A DNA stretch of 64,000 bases from Hydractinia symbiolongicarpus (GCF_029227915.1 NC_079881.1:9116001-9180000); one strand, 5' to 3'. Positions 1 through 11,291 are shown, counted from the stretch's first letter. The notes: generated from the letters alone by a model not told the origin. Translations and numbers: made by a program.

Positions 1-56
1 TGGAGGAGGGTGTAATTGAGCGGAGCGTGATTGACACGCTCTCTCAATCTTTTTAA
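1..56 (+). CDS. 3' end of an upstream tandem copy of the large charged-protein gene (partial)
   Basis: These bases match the last 56 bases of the complete gene that ends at 4826 and encode the same C-terminal residues, ending at the same TAA stop (54-56). The frame is open from the window edge. The rest of this copy lies upstream of the window. It shows that the large gene exists in at least two tandem copies about 4.77 kb apart. Whether the upstream copy is intact cannot be seen. Confidence 0.8.
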   Translation, partial: EEGVIERSVIDTLSQSF

Positions 57-154
57 ACGCTACTGCAACCGTATCCATATGTATATGCGAACATTCCAGT
101 CATTACTTCAGGACAAGCAAACAGCAAGGCAACATCAAGAAACATCAAGAAATG

Positions 155-582
155 ATAGAGACTGCTTTTAGAAAGAAATATGTAATGTACAGAAACACAT
201 ATACGAAGAGCTGACCCGGTTAATGCAATATAACATTAGCAAAATGAAAGTTTACCAGGAAAAGAGAGACTGCTTTAAGAAAGAAATATGTAATGTACAG
301 AAACACATATACGAAGAGCTGACCCGGCTAATGCAATATAACATTAGCAAAATGAAAGTTTACCAGAAAAAGAGAGACTGCTTTAAGAAAAAAATATGTA
401 ATGTACAGAAACACATATACGAAGAGCTGACCCGGTTAATGCAATATAACATTAGCGAAATGAAAGTTTACCAGGAAAAGAGAGACTGCTTTAAGAAAGA
501 AATATGTAATGTACAGAAACACATATACGAAGAGCTGACCCGGTTAATGCAATATAACATTAGCAAAATTAAAGTTTACTAA
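155..582 (+). repeat. 108 bp minisatellite, left copy
   Basis: A partial unit (about 155-222) is followed by three full 108 bp units starting at 223, 331 and 439, and by a final 36 bp partial unit ending in TAA at 580-582. The unit length equals 36 codons, so one frame stays open for 119 codons from the ATG at 223 and would give a 36-residue Lys/Glu/Tyr-rich repeat. The partial first unit breaks that frame with a TAG. The repeat begins about 100 bp past the stop of the upstream gene copy, so it may be 3' UTR sequence or a separate short coding region. Confidence 0.75.
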
Positions 583-2272
583 GAAAACATCACAATTATA
601 TTATGTAACTTGAAACAACGGATGCGGTTTGTGGTTTATTCTTTTTTTTTGTCTTTTACCTACACATAACCTTAAAGCTTTCCTCCTGCCAAAAAAATAG
701 TCAAGCTCCTATGAAAGACCTTTGAAAGTTGTCTGGAAATCTTATTATTATTTCAAAAATCCTAAAAGGTTCACTAATTATGAGAAATTATGACATTATC
801 AACTAGCACTGAAACGTGTAATTGCTTTCATCAAGTATAATTATCGTAACTAAATATTAAAATTGATGTACAATTTTTAAAACGCCCTATATGCTATGAC
901 AAAACCAACATCGCACTAAGAAGAGCAAAAGAAAATTATCAGCCCAATCTTGATCCGCCGTCGAACTCTTTAGCCTTTTCTAGCACACATTAAGACTTTT
1001 AAGCCCATGGGGGAAGGTGGGTTCACCATTATAAGCCGATAATGGCCCGCGTTATATTTATACAAAATGTCTATGTGTATAAAAATTTGTCGGTAAAGTG
1101 ACAAATGGAGTAACATTTTTTCCGAACTAATTTTTGAACGCTTTTTTTACCGAGAAGGTATTGAGGGTCTATGAAAGTTAATGTAAGTTCTGAAACCTGA
1201 TTAGTTCGTAAGATAATCCGTGCCACCCCAAAGAAAAAAGAACCCATCAAATTGCAGAACTTATAATTTCCAGGCGAATTAAAGCTCAAATCGTTTCAAA
1301 CATTTTTTGCGAACAGGAACAAATAGTGTTATACAAACAAAAAAAACAATTAAAAGAACAACCAATAAGATTGTAGATTCCATTCGTTATGAAGATCAGA
1401 CCCTAAATGCGGGAAACTTGACATCAATAAATTTATACCTAAATTATCATTTTTTTCAAATTTCTCGCATTCAGATATTATAAATGAGGCTGCTAATGTT
1501 TCAACGAGGATTGTAGCGGTTTGGAATTCAGAATGCAACGCAAACTTTAGCCTGGTTATGGTTTCTTTACAAAACACAAAAGGGACGAATTTATTTTAAA
1601 AAAAGCACGCTTTCTTTTCTATTTTTTTTTGTTGTTGTTGTTGTTATAACGCTGAAATATTAAGCTGTTATTTCGCTTTTAAGCTAAGTTCTTAAGCTGC
1701 ATCTTGAGCTTGCACGGTCGTTAACAGATCACCCATTCAGTGCACAGGTGGTGTATGCCGAATAAATTTAACCTGGAGTTGCAGAACTCGATATTTTCAT
1801 CGTGAAAAAGTCAACATATTTGTTTAGCAACGTTGATAATAATCCCATGAAAGATAAGGGCTGGTTATCGCACACGGTGCCGAGTAGAATATGGCGCATA
1901 TTTTCCGTGTTTTTTAATGTTTGCGGGCCTTCGGGAGAGTACAATAACTGCAAAAGTTATACAACAAGTTAAATATACGGCATATTGGACGAGGTATATG
2001 CGATAGCTGGTGTATCATTAGCATGAATAATATTATTTGAGGGAAACGCCTTGAAACGTAGCTACATAACATTTGAAAGCGCAGATGGAAAACTCATAAG
2101 AAACCAAATGTTAAAGCGAAACGCACTTCGAGGAGCGTTTAAAATTCAAACTTAACGTTGGGAGCGAGGTTGATTCCGCTTATCTTTAGAAAAAAAACAT
2201 GGTGGCTCAAACGCATATCTGCAATTGGCACCATGACAACAAACACATCACAAGATGATGTAATATAGCATA
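583..2272. other. No gene recognised
   Basis: The first 470 bases belong to the duplication. The rest is AT-rich. It holds a short T-run followed by GTT repeats near 1622-1648 and short frames on both strands that lack domains or supporting splice signals. Its end must contain the promoter of the gene that starts at 2367. Confidence 0.5.
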
Positions 2273-2286
2273 ATTTGACGTCAAAT
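2273..2286. promoter_or_regulatory. CRE palindrome upstream of the large gene
   Basis: ATTTGACGTCAAAT is a perfect 14 bp palindrome around the full CRE core TGACGTCA, the site bound by CREB/ATF-type bZIP factors. It lies about 15 bp before a TATA-like run and about 80 bp before the favoured ATG at 2367. The same 14 bases occur upstream of the genes in array units 2 to 16. Binding is inferred. Confidence 0.6.
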
Positions 2287-2300
2287 AAATAACAAATATG

Positions 2301-2310
2301 TATATATATA
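2301..2310 (+). promoter_or_regulatory. TATA-like box of the large gene
   Basis: A TATATATATA run lies between the CRE palindrome and the ATG at 2367. If used, transcription would start near 2330. The in-frame ATG at 2298 would then fall outside the transcript, which supports 2367 as the start. The run is simple sequence, so it could be chance. Confidence 0.4.
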
Positions 2311-2366
2311 CGGTGACAATATTTCATGGCATCATTATTCGTGAGTGGGAGTTTTACATAGTCAAG

Positions 2367-4826
2367 ATGAGACTTCCACGACCAAAACTGTTTAAGAAAC
2401 GTAAAACAAAGAAAGGGAGAACAGGATTGTTCTCATTATGGCAAAGTTTTTTTGCACTTTTAACATGTTGTACCAGCAGCAGTGCAAATAAACAACAGAA
2501 GAGACGGAGACGCAACAAAGTTGATGTTGTCGTGTGTCCTTCAGAATCATCAATGAACAAAGTTGAGGTAGCTGCAGATCAAACAAGTGAATTGGCAGAA
2601 GAAGCCAAGCAAGCAGTTGTACCTTTGGAGAAGAAAAAGAAGAAGAAGAAAAGTTGCAGAGTTAAGAGTAGTAGCAAATCTGAAGAAAAGGTTGAAGTTG
2701 ATCCAGGTGCGAATGTAGTGGAATTTAATAAGGTTGTTAGTCAAAAGGAAGTGTCAGTTCTAAAACTTGCGGTAGAAGATCGAGGATGTGAAAGTGAAGA
2801 TCAAGGATATAAAAGTGAAATAAAGATTGAGAAAGACAACTCAGTTGAGAGCTCTACCGGTAGTAATGTATTGCAAGGTCAAGAGAAAGCCAGTGATGCA
2901 AAAATGGAGATTGAAATACACGAAGGTGGTGGCAAGACAGCATCAGGAAACAACCGCGTTGAGACGGAAGGTTATCAAGTGCAAGCCGTCGTTGAGAGAA
3001 AGATCAATGTCATAGCGGAAGACCTAAAGGAGAAATGCTGCATTAACGACAATGATAAAGTTATTGATAACAAGGATGGAACCAAAGAAATTTCTTATAA
3101 CAATGGTGACAGGAAGAAAATCGAAGCAAAAGAAATCAATAGTGAAATTGCAATGGCATCGAGCTGTGCCCGAGAAAACAAAGTGTTGGACATTGATCAG
3201 GAGATGCTAACTAAGAAGAACGACGAACAACGAAAGATGTCGGTTGCATATAACAAGGAAAACGTTAATGGCGATTCTGTTTTAATTAAGAAATGTTCTA
3301 TCAATCAGCAATCAGTCGAGGTTATGAACGACACTGTCTTGGTGACGGAGGACAATTTTGTGACAGATTTTGTGCAAGAAGTTTTGTCCCGAGCAATAGA
3401 TGCAGTGCAAATGGAAAATGGGCGCGATAAGAACATGGTTTGTAAGCAAAAATCAACTGAAAGCTTTGATGGAGGACTCCTACATGTTGCCGAATCGATG
3501 AAGTTTAACACGGATGCTGTCATTAAAACTGAGAAAAGTTCTGTCATTTTGCAATCGATTGAAGTTTTGAACAAGGCTAACTTAAATGAAGAAAACATCA
3601 CAGGTTTTTTACAAGGTGTCTTATCCCAAACAGTTCTTCATTTGCAGATGGAGTACGTGCTTGATCAGAATACTGTTGGCAAGAGCGAGTCTGCCGAAAG
3701 TTTCGAGATAGGTATACCACAAGCCTTAGGATCGATGAATCTGAATATCGATGATGATGTTGCTAAAAACAAAAACAATTCGTCAACTAAGAAGGATGAC
3801 ATAAGCTTTGCGTCGAAACCTTCATGCATGAATGAAGTGGATGAAGTGGCAGATATTATGCCGGCAACTAAAAATCCATTGCGTAAAGTAGATGTAAGTA
3901 TATAGCTTTTTATCGTCAAAAAAAATCTTCTTAAAATAATGACGAAACATTTTTTGAATAAAATGCTTGTTAATTCATAGATGTGTAAAGATGAAAAACG
4001 TTCAGGTATCCGACAAAAATCACCGATTCGTCGTCAACCAAAGCTGCCACATCGCTATTTTCGTTTAAACGACACATACGAATCTTTCAGTATGTCAGTG
4101 AAAACAGAAGAGGATTTTAAAGCGGATAAAGTGCTTTACACTATCCACGAGGATGAAGAGCTTGAATGTGCTGAAACAACTTCAACATCGTCCTGCGATA
4201 AACCAGAAGCAGACGACAGTGGTGTCATTATTAATCGTGAAGGGAGTTTGACAGGATGCAGAAGTGATGTTTTGTGTGCAATTCCCGAGATAAACGAAGA
4301 GGAAATTGAAGAAGAAACGACAGTCGTGAAATTCATTTTGGATGAGGTAACTGATGAAAACCTTCTCAACGTGTTTAGAATGCAAAGGCAAAAATATATT
4401 GAAGGAAGATTTCCGAATGTTGTTATTATGGATGTGATTGTAGAAGAAGAAGAAATAGAAGATGACGATGATGCTGATGCTGATGCTGAACATGACAATC
4501 ATGAGAATGGGGAGATAGATGGTGAAGATGAGGAGGAGGGGCGAGAGTGTAAGGAAGTGATGGATGCCAGTGATAAGGAGATGGGTGATGTGGAGGGGGT
4601 TAAGGAGGATGAAGAAACGAATGTTGGTAAAGAGCAAGTAAAAGTCGTGCAAGTTGTCGTGTTTTCACACGAAGAGATGATGATCGATAGTGTGATGGAG
4701 GAGAACTTGATAGAGAAGAGCGTGACTGAGGAGAATTTGATTGAAGAGAGCGTGATTAAGAAAGCCGTGATGGAGGAGGGTGTAATTGAGCGGAGCGTGA
4801 TTGACACGCTCTCTCAATCTTTTTAA
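2367..4826 (+). CDS. Large charged low-complexity protein with two AKAP-like helices (two exons, 790 aa)
   Basis: I do not recognise the family. Exon 1 runs 2367-3893 and exon 2 runs 3981-4826. The 87 bp intron has a strong GAT|GTAAGT donor and a TAG|ATG acceptor and is in phase 0, so the frame stays open. The N-terminus is basic (KKRKTKK at 10-16, RRRR at 46-49) around a hydrophobic stretch with Cys34-Cys35, which could bind membrane through palmitoylation. A lysine run lies near residue 90. A tandem repeat of about 79 residues holds two amphipathic helices at 330-348 and 410-427. Helix one fits the hydrophobic spacing of PKA-RII anchoring helices; helix two departs from it at one Thr. Exon 2 is very acidic and ends in 10-residue repeats. 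Function as a kinase scaffold is inference; a generic disordered protein is the alternative. An in-frame ATG at 2298 would add 23 residues. Confidence 0.72.
3894..3980 (+). other. Intron of the large gene
   Basis: The sequence begins GTAAGT and ends TTCATAG. Without splicing the first frame stops four codons into the intron (TAG at 3903-3905). With splicing the two open frames join in phase. The short size and T-rich body fit an invertebrate intron. Confidence 0.75.
4686..4805 (+). repeat. 30 bp coding repeat, four units
   Basis: Four successive 30 bp units (4686, 4716, 4746, 4776) encode the decapeptides DSVMEENLIE, KSVTEENLIE, ESVIKKAVME and EGVIERSVID at the protein's C-terminus. The first two are nearly identical and the last two have drifted. 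They show recent in-frame expansion of an acidic tail. Confidence 0.7.
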
Positions 4827-5826
4827 ACGCTACTGCAACCGTATCCATATGTATATGCGAACATTCCAGTCATTACTTCAGGACAAGCAAACAGCAAGGC
4901 AACATCAAGAAACATCAAGAAATGATAGAAACTGCTTTTAGAAAGAAATATGTAATGCACAGAAAACATATACGAAAAGCTGACCCGGCTAATGCAATAT
5001 AACATTAGCGAAATAACAGTTCAGGGAAAGAGAGACTGCTTTAGGAAAGAAATATGTAATGTACAGAAACACATATACGAAGAGCTGACCCGGTTAATGC
5101 AATATAACATTAGCAAAATGAAAGTTTACCAGGAAAAGAGAGACTGCTTTAAGAAAGAAATATGTAATGTACAGAAACACATATACGAAGAGCTGACCCG
5201 GCTAATGCAATATAACATTAGCGAAATAAAAGTTTACCAGGAAAAGAGAGACTGCTTTAAAAAAGAAATATGTAATGTACAGAAACACATATACGAAGAG
5301 CTGACCCGGTTAATGCAATATAACATTAGCAAAATTAAAGTTTACTAAGAAAACATCACAATTATATTATGTAACTTGAAACAACGGATGCGGTTTGTGG
5401 TTTATTCTTTTTTTTTTGTCTTTTACCTACACATAACCTTAAAGCTTTCCTCCTGCCAAAAAAATAGTCAAGCTCCTATGAAAGACCTTTGAAAGTTGTC
5501 TGGAAATCTTATTATTATTTCAAAAATCCTAAAAGGTTCACTAATTATGAGAAATTATGACATTATCAACTAGCACTGAAACATGTAATTGCTTTCATCA
5601 AGTATAATTATCGTAACTAAATATTAAAATTGATGTACAATTTTTAAAACGCCCTATATGCTATGACAAAACCAACATCGCACTAAGAAGAGCAAAAGAA
5701 AATTATCAGCCCAATCTTGATCCGCCGTCGAACTTTTTAGCCTTTTTTTAGCACACATTAAGACTTTTAAGCCCATGGGGGAAGGTGGGTTCACCATTAT
5801 AAGCCGATAATGGCCCGCGTTATATT
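4771..5826 (+). repeat. Tandem duplication, right copy
   Basis: This is the partner of 1-1058. It includes the 3' end of the large gene, the 108 bp minisatellite and a shared 3' flank. Past about 5827 the two copies are unrelated, which marks the right breakpoint. A possible ATTAAA polyadenylation signal near 5624 is present in both copies. The AATAAA at 5969-5974 is beyond the breakpoint and occurs only here. Confidence 0.85.
4925..5348 (+). repeat. 108 bp minisatellite, right copy
   Basis: The organisation equals the left copy: a partial unit with a TAG, three full 108 bp units and a 36 bp tail ending in TAA, open for 118 codons from the ATG at 4992. The first full unit is 3 bp shorter than in the left copy, and a few other bases differ. 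The two arrays therefore drifted while keeping unit number and frame. Confidence 0.75.
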
Positions 5827-7117
5827 TTATGTTATGTGTTTTTTAATGCTTTATATTTCTTGCCCTTCTGTGACTTTTCCTAACTTTTGTATTGCATTAC
5901 ATGGATCAAGAATTTGTTTAATGTTCGTCAGGCAAAAGCAGAGGAAATTACGCGACGCTTTTTATATCAATAAAGAAAGTGTTAGGTTTTAATTTAAACA
6001 CTATGGTAGTGTATTCGTTATATATGCTTATTTAAAAAATGTACAATTGTTTAGCGTTATTTCCTTCCCGGCTTGGTACGTGATTGAGTAATCCTTTCTA
6101 CTAAAGAAAGATAAAATTAAAAAACATTAAAATTGTACAATGTTACCAGACTGAACTACACTCGTTGTTTTGTTGTTTTTACATCTAATCGGGGAAACAG
6201 AAAACGTCTCCAATAAAAATCTAGAAAAACATCAAGAGGTTTGAAATAAAAGTTTTTTAACACTTGATCGATAAAAAAAGTTATGGAGATCAGGCTCAAA
6301 CTCGCCTAAATGGAACCTCAAAACGGTTATCTAGGACATCGAACACATTTCTATAACACGAATGGAAACTCCCTAAAATGGATATCCTGGGCATCGGACA
6401 CTATATCCATGTAAAGTACCATCAATCAATTTTAGGAAGATGCGTGAATCTGATTGTCTTTTTTTCGAAATTTTCAATCCCATGCCTTAATCCACGAGCA
6501 ACAATTTGTTTGGATACCCTACCTCAAATATTAAGTGTGCCATGATCTAGTATAGTATTATCAAGCATTGGGATTGTCTCCTTTACGAACCGGTAAAGGT
6601 GGTCTTACCAAACGCTGAGACGCTTTGTTAAAACTTACCTACGATTATTTACTCAGAATAGGTCTTTCAGTTCCCATAAGATCTAGCCAAATCAATCCCA
6701 TTCTCATGATAAACGCTTGGTTGTGCCGACAAACATGTGTTAGTATGCCCACTTAGTCATTATTTTAACGAGGGTGGAAGGACGAATCACGATCACGCTG
6801 TGAAAGAAACAACAAGAAAAATGTCGTGGTTTTGACACTTGTCCCGAGCAGAGTGTAAATATCTTAAATGGTAAATGTAATGAAAGACATTTTTTGTAGA
6901 ATTTCTGAAACATCATAAAAAATCTTTCAAACATTTTGGTTCTGACGATCTGTAGGAAATGCCTTGACCAGCAGCTAACCAGGATCTACTGGGACCAGGG
7001 CTTTTTATAAGTTCCGCAGAGATACCAATACCTAACAAGCACGGGGGACGAGGAGGAAGAACACAGTGAGCTGCAAATCTCAGACAACAAAAAAACATCT
7101 GAAGCAGAAAACGTTTA
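5349..7117. other. No gene recognised
   Basis: AT-rich spacer between the duplicated gene and the 16-unit array. It begins with the shared 3' flank of the duplication. It holds an AATAAA at 5969-5974 and a degenerate repeat at 6306-6412. Short open frames show no domain or codon signal I can support. Confidence 0.5.
6306..6412 (+). repeat. Degenerate direct repeat of about 54 bp
   Basis: Two adjacent segments share the pattern CCTAAAATGG... ATCtaGGaCATCGaACAc with several mismatches: about 6306-6358 and 6360-6412. They may be an old tandem duplication inside a worn repeat element. Confidence 0.35.
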
Positions 7118-7306
7118 AGAAGGCTGGGAACGAGATTGTCACTGGCGTTTCATGGTAGCTGGAGAACTGGTAAGTCGTAAGTTTTCCTGTTTTATATAGA
7201 TTAAGAAGTCTGTAACGATACATAACAGTCATTTTAGCTCTATAAGTTTGTTAAATTTTCTTAAAGATTGCAGACCCAAAATCACTTAAAAGTCTTATCT
7301 GCACGT
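7118..7306. repeat. Weakly related left edge of the tandem array
   Basis: The bases around 7120-7143 (CTGGGAACGAGATTGTCACT) closely match the unit junction at 9477-9496 (CTGGGAACAGAATTGTCACT). The following 150 bases match poorly. The true left boundary of the first unit may therefore lie here, worn down by divergence. The alternative is that a dispersed CTGGGAACGAG element sits at this place by chance. Confidence 0.4.
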
Positions 7307-8066
7307 TCATATAGGCACGGACAGCAGACGAAACGGTGAGGAAATTCAATAAAACATTGTAATAAAATGTATTATTGGAATATATTTACAAAACATAATT
7401 TACAAAAAATAATAGACGTATATCCCACCCTACCTTTATCACAAAAAGACCTTTATAAAACCTATTAACACGATGAGAATTTAAGACAAGAATTGATGGA
7501 AACAAAATAAGGCTTTGTCGGGTATTTGCCGCCGTTCCACAACAAAATCTTACGAATACTTCCATTTTTAGTCCAGTCTCTATGAGCAAAAAGAAGTGGC
7601 CGGTAAAACCTCACAAAACCAAAGAAAATTTTAAAAGCGAATCGAAGAATAAAAAATATTAAAGAGATACTTTATCAGGACAAGTATGCTATCAGGAGTG
7701 ATCTTCAATTTAGCGAAATAACTCAAGCCTTTGTTGCCGCCTATTCACAAAAACTTGATAGTGATCACACTAAGAAATAAAACGCATCGGACTAAAATAC
7801 TTGTTAAAAGTATTTTATGGGTGCGTGACGATAGCATGGCCTTTGAAAATGCCTAGAGAAAATATTTTCCAAAAAATTCAGAGAAAAGACTTCGGAAAAA
7901 ACAAAAAAGAGTCAGAAAAAGCATCATGGAAGAAATTGAGAAAAAATTAATCAGAAAAACGGATTCAGAAAAAACTAAACGGGAAAAAAACAATTTTAAA
8001 AGAAAATTAAAACAAAAAACAGATTTAGAAAAAAATGGATAAAGGTAGGGTAGGGTAAGGGAAGAA

Positions 8067-9002
8067 TTAAAACTTTTGTACTTCAGCAGCATGCAATTGA
8101 AGAAGTTCTTCAACTTCCTCAATCGCAGCCGCGACTTTCAATTTCTTTTTGGAAAGCTTTCTTGGAAAGATTTTGCAAAAGAAATTGTTACGCAAAACCT
8201 TTGTAACACCATCACACTTTTTGCGAAGCACGGTGGTGAAGCTTATTGTTTGTTGTTTACATTTCTTATATCGTTCATCTTGCTCAGCAAGTTTTTTCTT
8301 AAGATTCTCTATGGCATCCTTTTGATAAGCACCATTAACCTCCAGCTCTTTCATTTTGCATTCCATATTAAAAATGCACCGATTCAATCCATCGTTTTCC
8401 TTTGCAAAAACATTACGTTCACCTGTCACCTTCTCGAGTAGTTCTTCAACTTTGATTCTTTTCATCTTTTCACTCTCACAATCTTCAACAGCTTCCGCAG
8501 CCATCTTTTCCACAGGTTTTATTGCCTGCTGAATGATTTCTGGAATCGCATTTACTTTTGTGCTTAATTGGTCGAATACTGCATCACATTCTTTGTTACA
8601 ATCTTTGATTACTTGCTCTAGATGTTGAATCTGCTGCAGATGCTTTTTATTTATGTCTTCGTTCTTCGTTCTCCTTTCTACTTTTCTTCTCTCCTTTGAG
8701 AGCTTGAGTTAAAGATGTTAACTTGTCTTCATAAACTTCGTTTATTTCCTGAAAAATAAAGTAAATTCGCGCTAATAATTTGTAGCGAGATGCAAAAATT
8801 TCTTTTGTGTGTCGTTTTGTCACTCCATTTGTTTATATTATACCATGTATTTCAAAAAATGATGAAAAAGTTAGGGTCTAACAGGATGATGTTACACCGA
8901 AATTATAAGCTCTGTTTCAAGTTTTGTCACCTTTTTTACAGGTTTCATGTCAGCAACATTATAGCTGTTAGTTTCCATTCTAGAGGGCAGTATCACTTCC
9001 AT
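8067..9002 (-). pseudogene. Coiled-coil gene, array copy 1, broken
   Basis: Exon 1 (8931-9002) and its splice donor look intact. Exon 2 (8067-8748) is 682 bp instead of 675 because seven extra bases near 8656-8668 duplicate part of GTTCTTCGTTC. This shifts the frame about 30 codons into exon 2. The Met codon that opens exon 2 in other copies is ATA here. Only the last 148 codons remain open. It is the outermost left unit and carries the most differences, for example Ser to Asn in exon 1 and a Glu to Gln near residue 188. Loss of function at the array edge, where homogenisation is weakest, is the likely reading. Confidence 0.75.
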
Positions 9003-10363
9003 CTGTCACTGAGTATTGGCGCGATGTAAAAGACGTTATTCGACGTCAAATGTTTTGCTATTAACCTGACGTAATAGTTCAAAATGGTTACCAGATACTT
9101 AGAAATGGCAAGTAAAATGAGCCTAAAGCATGATTTCGCAAATAGAAGCCATGAGGAAATACACCCTATACGTAAAAAATAACAAAGCGTCCCATTTGTT
9201 AAATGAGAAGTGCGTGAGGGATTCCAAAAACATATATCGCAGAGAGAACATGCTCCATTTCTTGGTTGTTTTAGTCACACAGTTTTGTGTGATCGCACAC
9301 CTATTTCGATGCGCCCAATGCATTTGCGACACATCTAAAGCTTGCACTCCTTTCTTTTGCTAATGTAAAGTCAACAGCCGAGTGGATTGCCCGGGGGGTC
9401 CAGGGGTCAACGCCCCCCAGGCGGGATTTGCATATGATGTCAAAGTATATTAGAAGAAGCAAAAGTTTAAAAGAGCTGGGAACAGAATTGTCACTCTAGA
9501 ATTTCAGGATCGGTCAGAGCATGGGCATATCACATCTTAAGTCTAACCGCTTCCTAAATTTGGTCAATGTTGGCGACTTAAATTCAGTTGAAAGTTTTCT
9601 TGTCCATATAGGCACGGAGAACAGACGAAACGGTGAGGAAATTCAATAAACCATTGTAATAAAATGTATTATTGGAATATATTTACAAAACATAATTTAC
9701 AAAAAATAATAGACGTATATCCCACCCTACCTTTATCACAAAAAGACCTTTATAAAACCTATTAACACGATGAGAATTTAAGACAAGAATTGATGGAAAC
9801 AAAATAAGGCTTTGTCGGGTATTTGCCGCCGTTCCACAACAAAATCTTACGAATACTTCCATTTTTAGTCCAGTCTCTATGAGCAAAAAGAAGTGGCCGG
9901 TAAAACCTCACAAAACCAAAGAAAATTTTAAAAGCGAATCGAAGAATAAAAAATATTAAAGAGATACTTTATCAGGACAAGTATGCTATCAGGAGTGATC
10001 TTTAATTTAGCGAAATAACTCAAGCTTCTGTTGCCGCCTATTCACAAAAACTTGATAGTGATCACACTAAGAAATAAAACGCATCGGACTAAAATACTTG
10101 TTAAAAGTATTTTATGGGTGCGTGACGATAGCATGGCCTTTGAAAATGCCTAGAGAAAATATTTTCCAAAAAATTCAGAGAAAAGACTTCGGAAAAAACA
10201 AAAAAGAGTCAGAAAAAGCATCATGGAAGAAATTGAGAAAAAATTAATCAGAAAAACGGATTCAGAAAAAACTAAACGGGAAAAAAACAATTTTAAAAGA
10301 AAATTAAAACAAAAAACAGATTTAGAAAAAAATGGATAAAGGTAGGGTAGGGTAAGGGAAGAA

Positions 10364-11291
10364 TTAAAACTTTTGTACTTCAGCAGCATGCAATTGAAGA
10401 AGTTCTTCAACTTCCTCAATCGCAGCCGCGACTTTCAATTTCTTTTTGGAAAGCTTTCTTGGAAAGATTTTGCAAAAGAAATTGTTACGCAAAACCTTTG
10501 TAACACCATCACACTTTTTGCGAAGCACGGTGGTGAAGCTTATTGTTTCTTGTTTACATTTCTTATATCGTTCATCTTGCTCAGTAAGTTTTTTCTTAAG
10601 ATTCTCTATGGCATCCTTTTGATAAGCACCATTAACCTCCAGCTCTTTCATTTTGCATTCCATATTGAAAATGCACCGATTCAATCCATCGTTTTCCTTT
10701 GCAAAAACATTACGTTCACCTGTCACCTTCTCGAGTAGTTCTTCAACTTTGATTCTTTTCATCTTTTCACTCTCACAATCTTCAACAGCTTCCGCAGCCA
10801 TCTTTTCCACAGGTTTTATTGCCTGCTGAATGATTTCTGGAATCGCATTTACTTTTGTGCTTAATTGGTCGAATACTGCATCACATTCTTTGTTACAATC
10901 TTTGATTACTTGCTCTAGATGTTGAATCTGCTGCAGATGCTTTTTATTTATGTCTTCGTTCTCCTTTCTACTTTTCTTCTCTCCTTCGAGAGCTTGAGTT
11001 AAAGATGTTAACTTGTCTTCATAAACTTCGTTCATTTCCTGAAAAATAAAGTAAATTCGCGTTAACAAATTGTAGCGAGATAAAAAAATTCTTTTGTGTG
11101 TCGTTTTGCCACTCCATTTGTTTAGACTTTACCATGTATTTCAAAAAATGATGAAAAAGTTAGAGTCTAACAGGATGATGTTACACCGAAATTATAAGCT
11201 CTGTTTCAAATTTTGTCACCTTTTTTACAGGTTTCATGTCAGCAACATTATAGCTGCTAGTTTCCATTCTAGAAGGCAGTATCACTTCCAT
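10364..11291 (-). CDS. Coiled-coil protein, array copy 2
   Basis: Exon 1 is 11220-11291 and exon 2 is 10364-11038. The intron is one base shorter than in copies 3 to 16. The protein differs from the majority form by Ala176 to Thr. Both splice sites and the stop are intact. See copy 3 for the full description. This copy groups with copy 1 in several spacer variants, so it belongs to the older left part of the array. Confidence 0.62.

Larger units (their letters stand above)
1..1058 (+). repeat. Tandem duplication, left copy (3' part only)
   Basis: The stretch matches 4771 to about 5826 almost base for base, with an offset of 4770 that drops to about 4766 through small indels in the minisatellite. 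Similarity stops just after the shared GGCCCGCGTTATATTT. After this point the left copy runs into the sequence upstream of the complete gene, and the right copy runs into unrelated sequence. The high identity implies a recent duplication or ongoing homogenisation. Confidence 0.85.

Noticed and set aside
155-582. CRISPR array
   Set aside because: The repeats are contiguous 108 bp units without spacers, in a eukaryotic setting.
4136-4807. Serine-, threonine- or leucine-rich minus-strand frames of 102 to 156 codons
   Set aside because: They are antisense to the acidic exon 2 of the large gene and arise from its GAA/GAT-rich codons.
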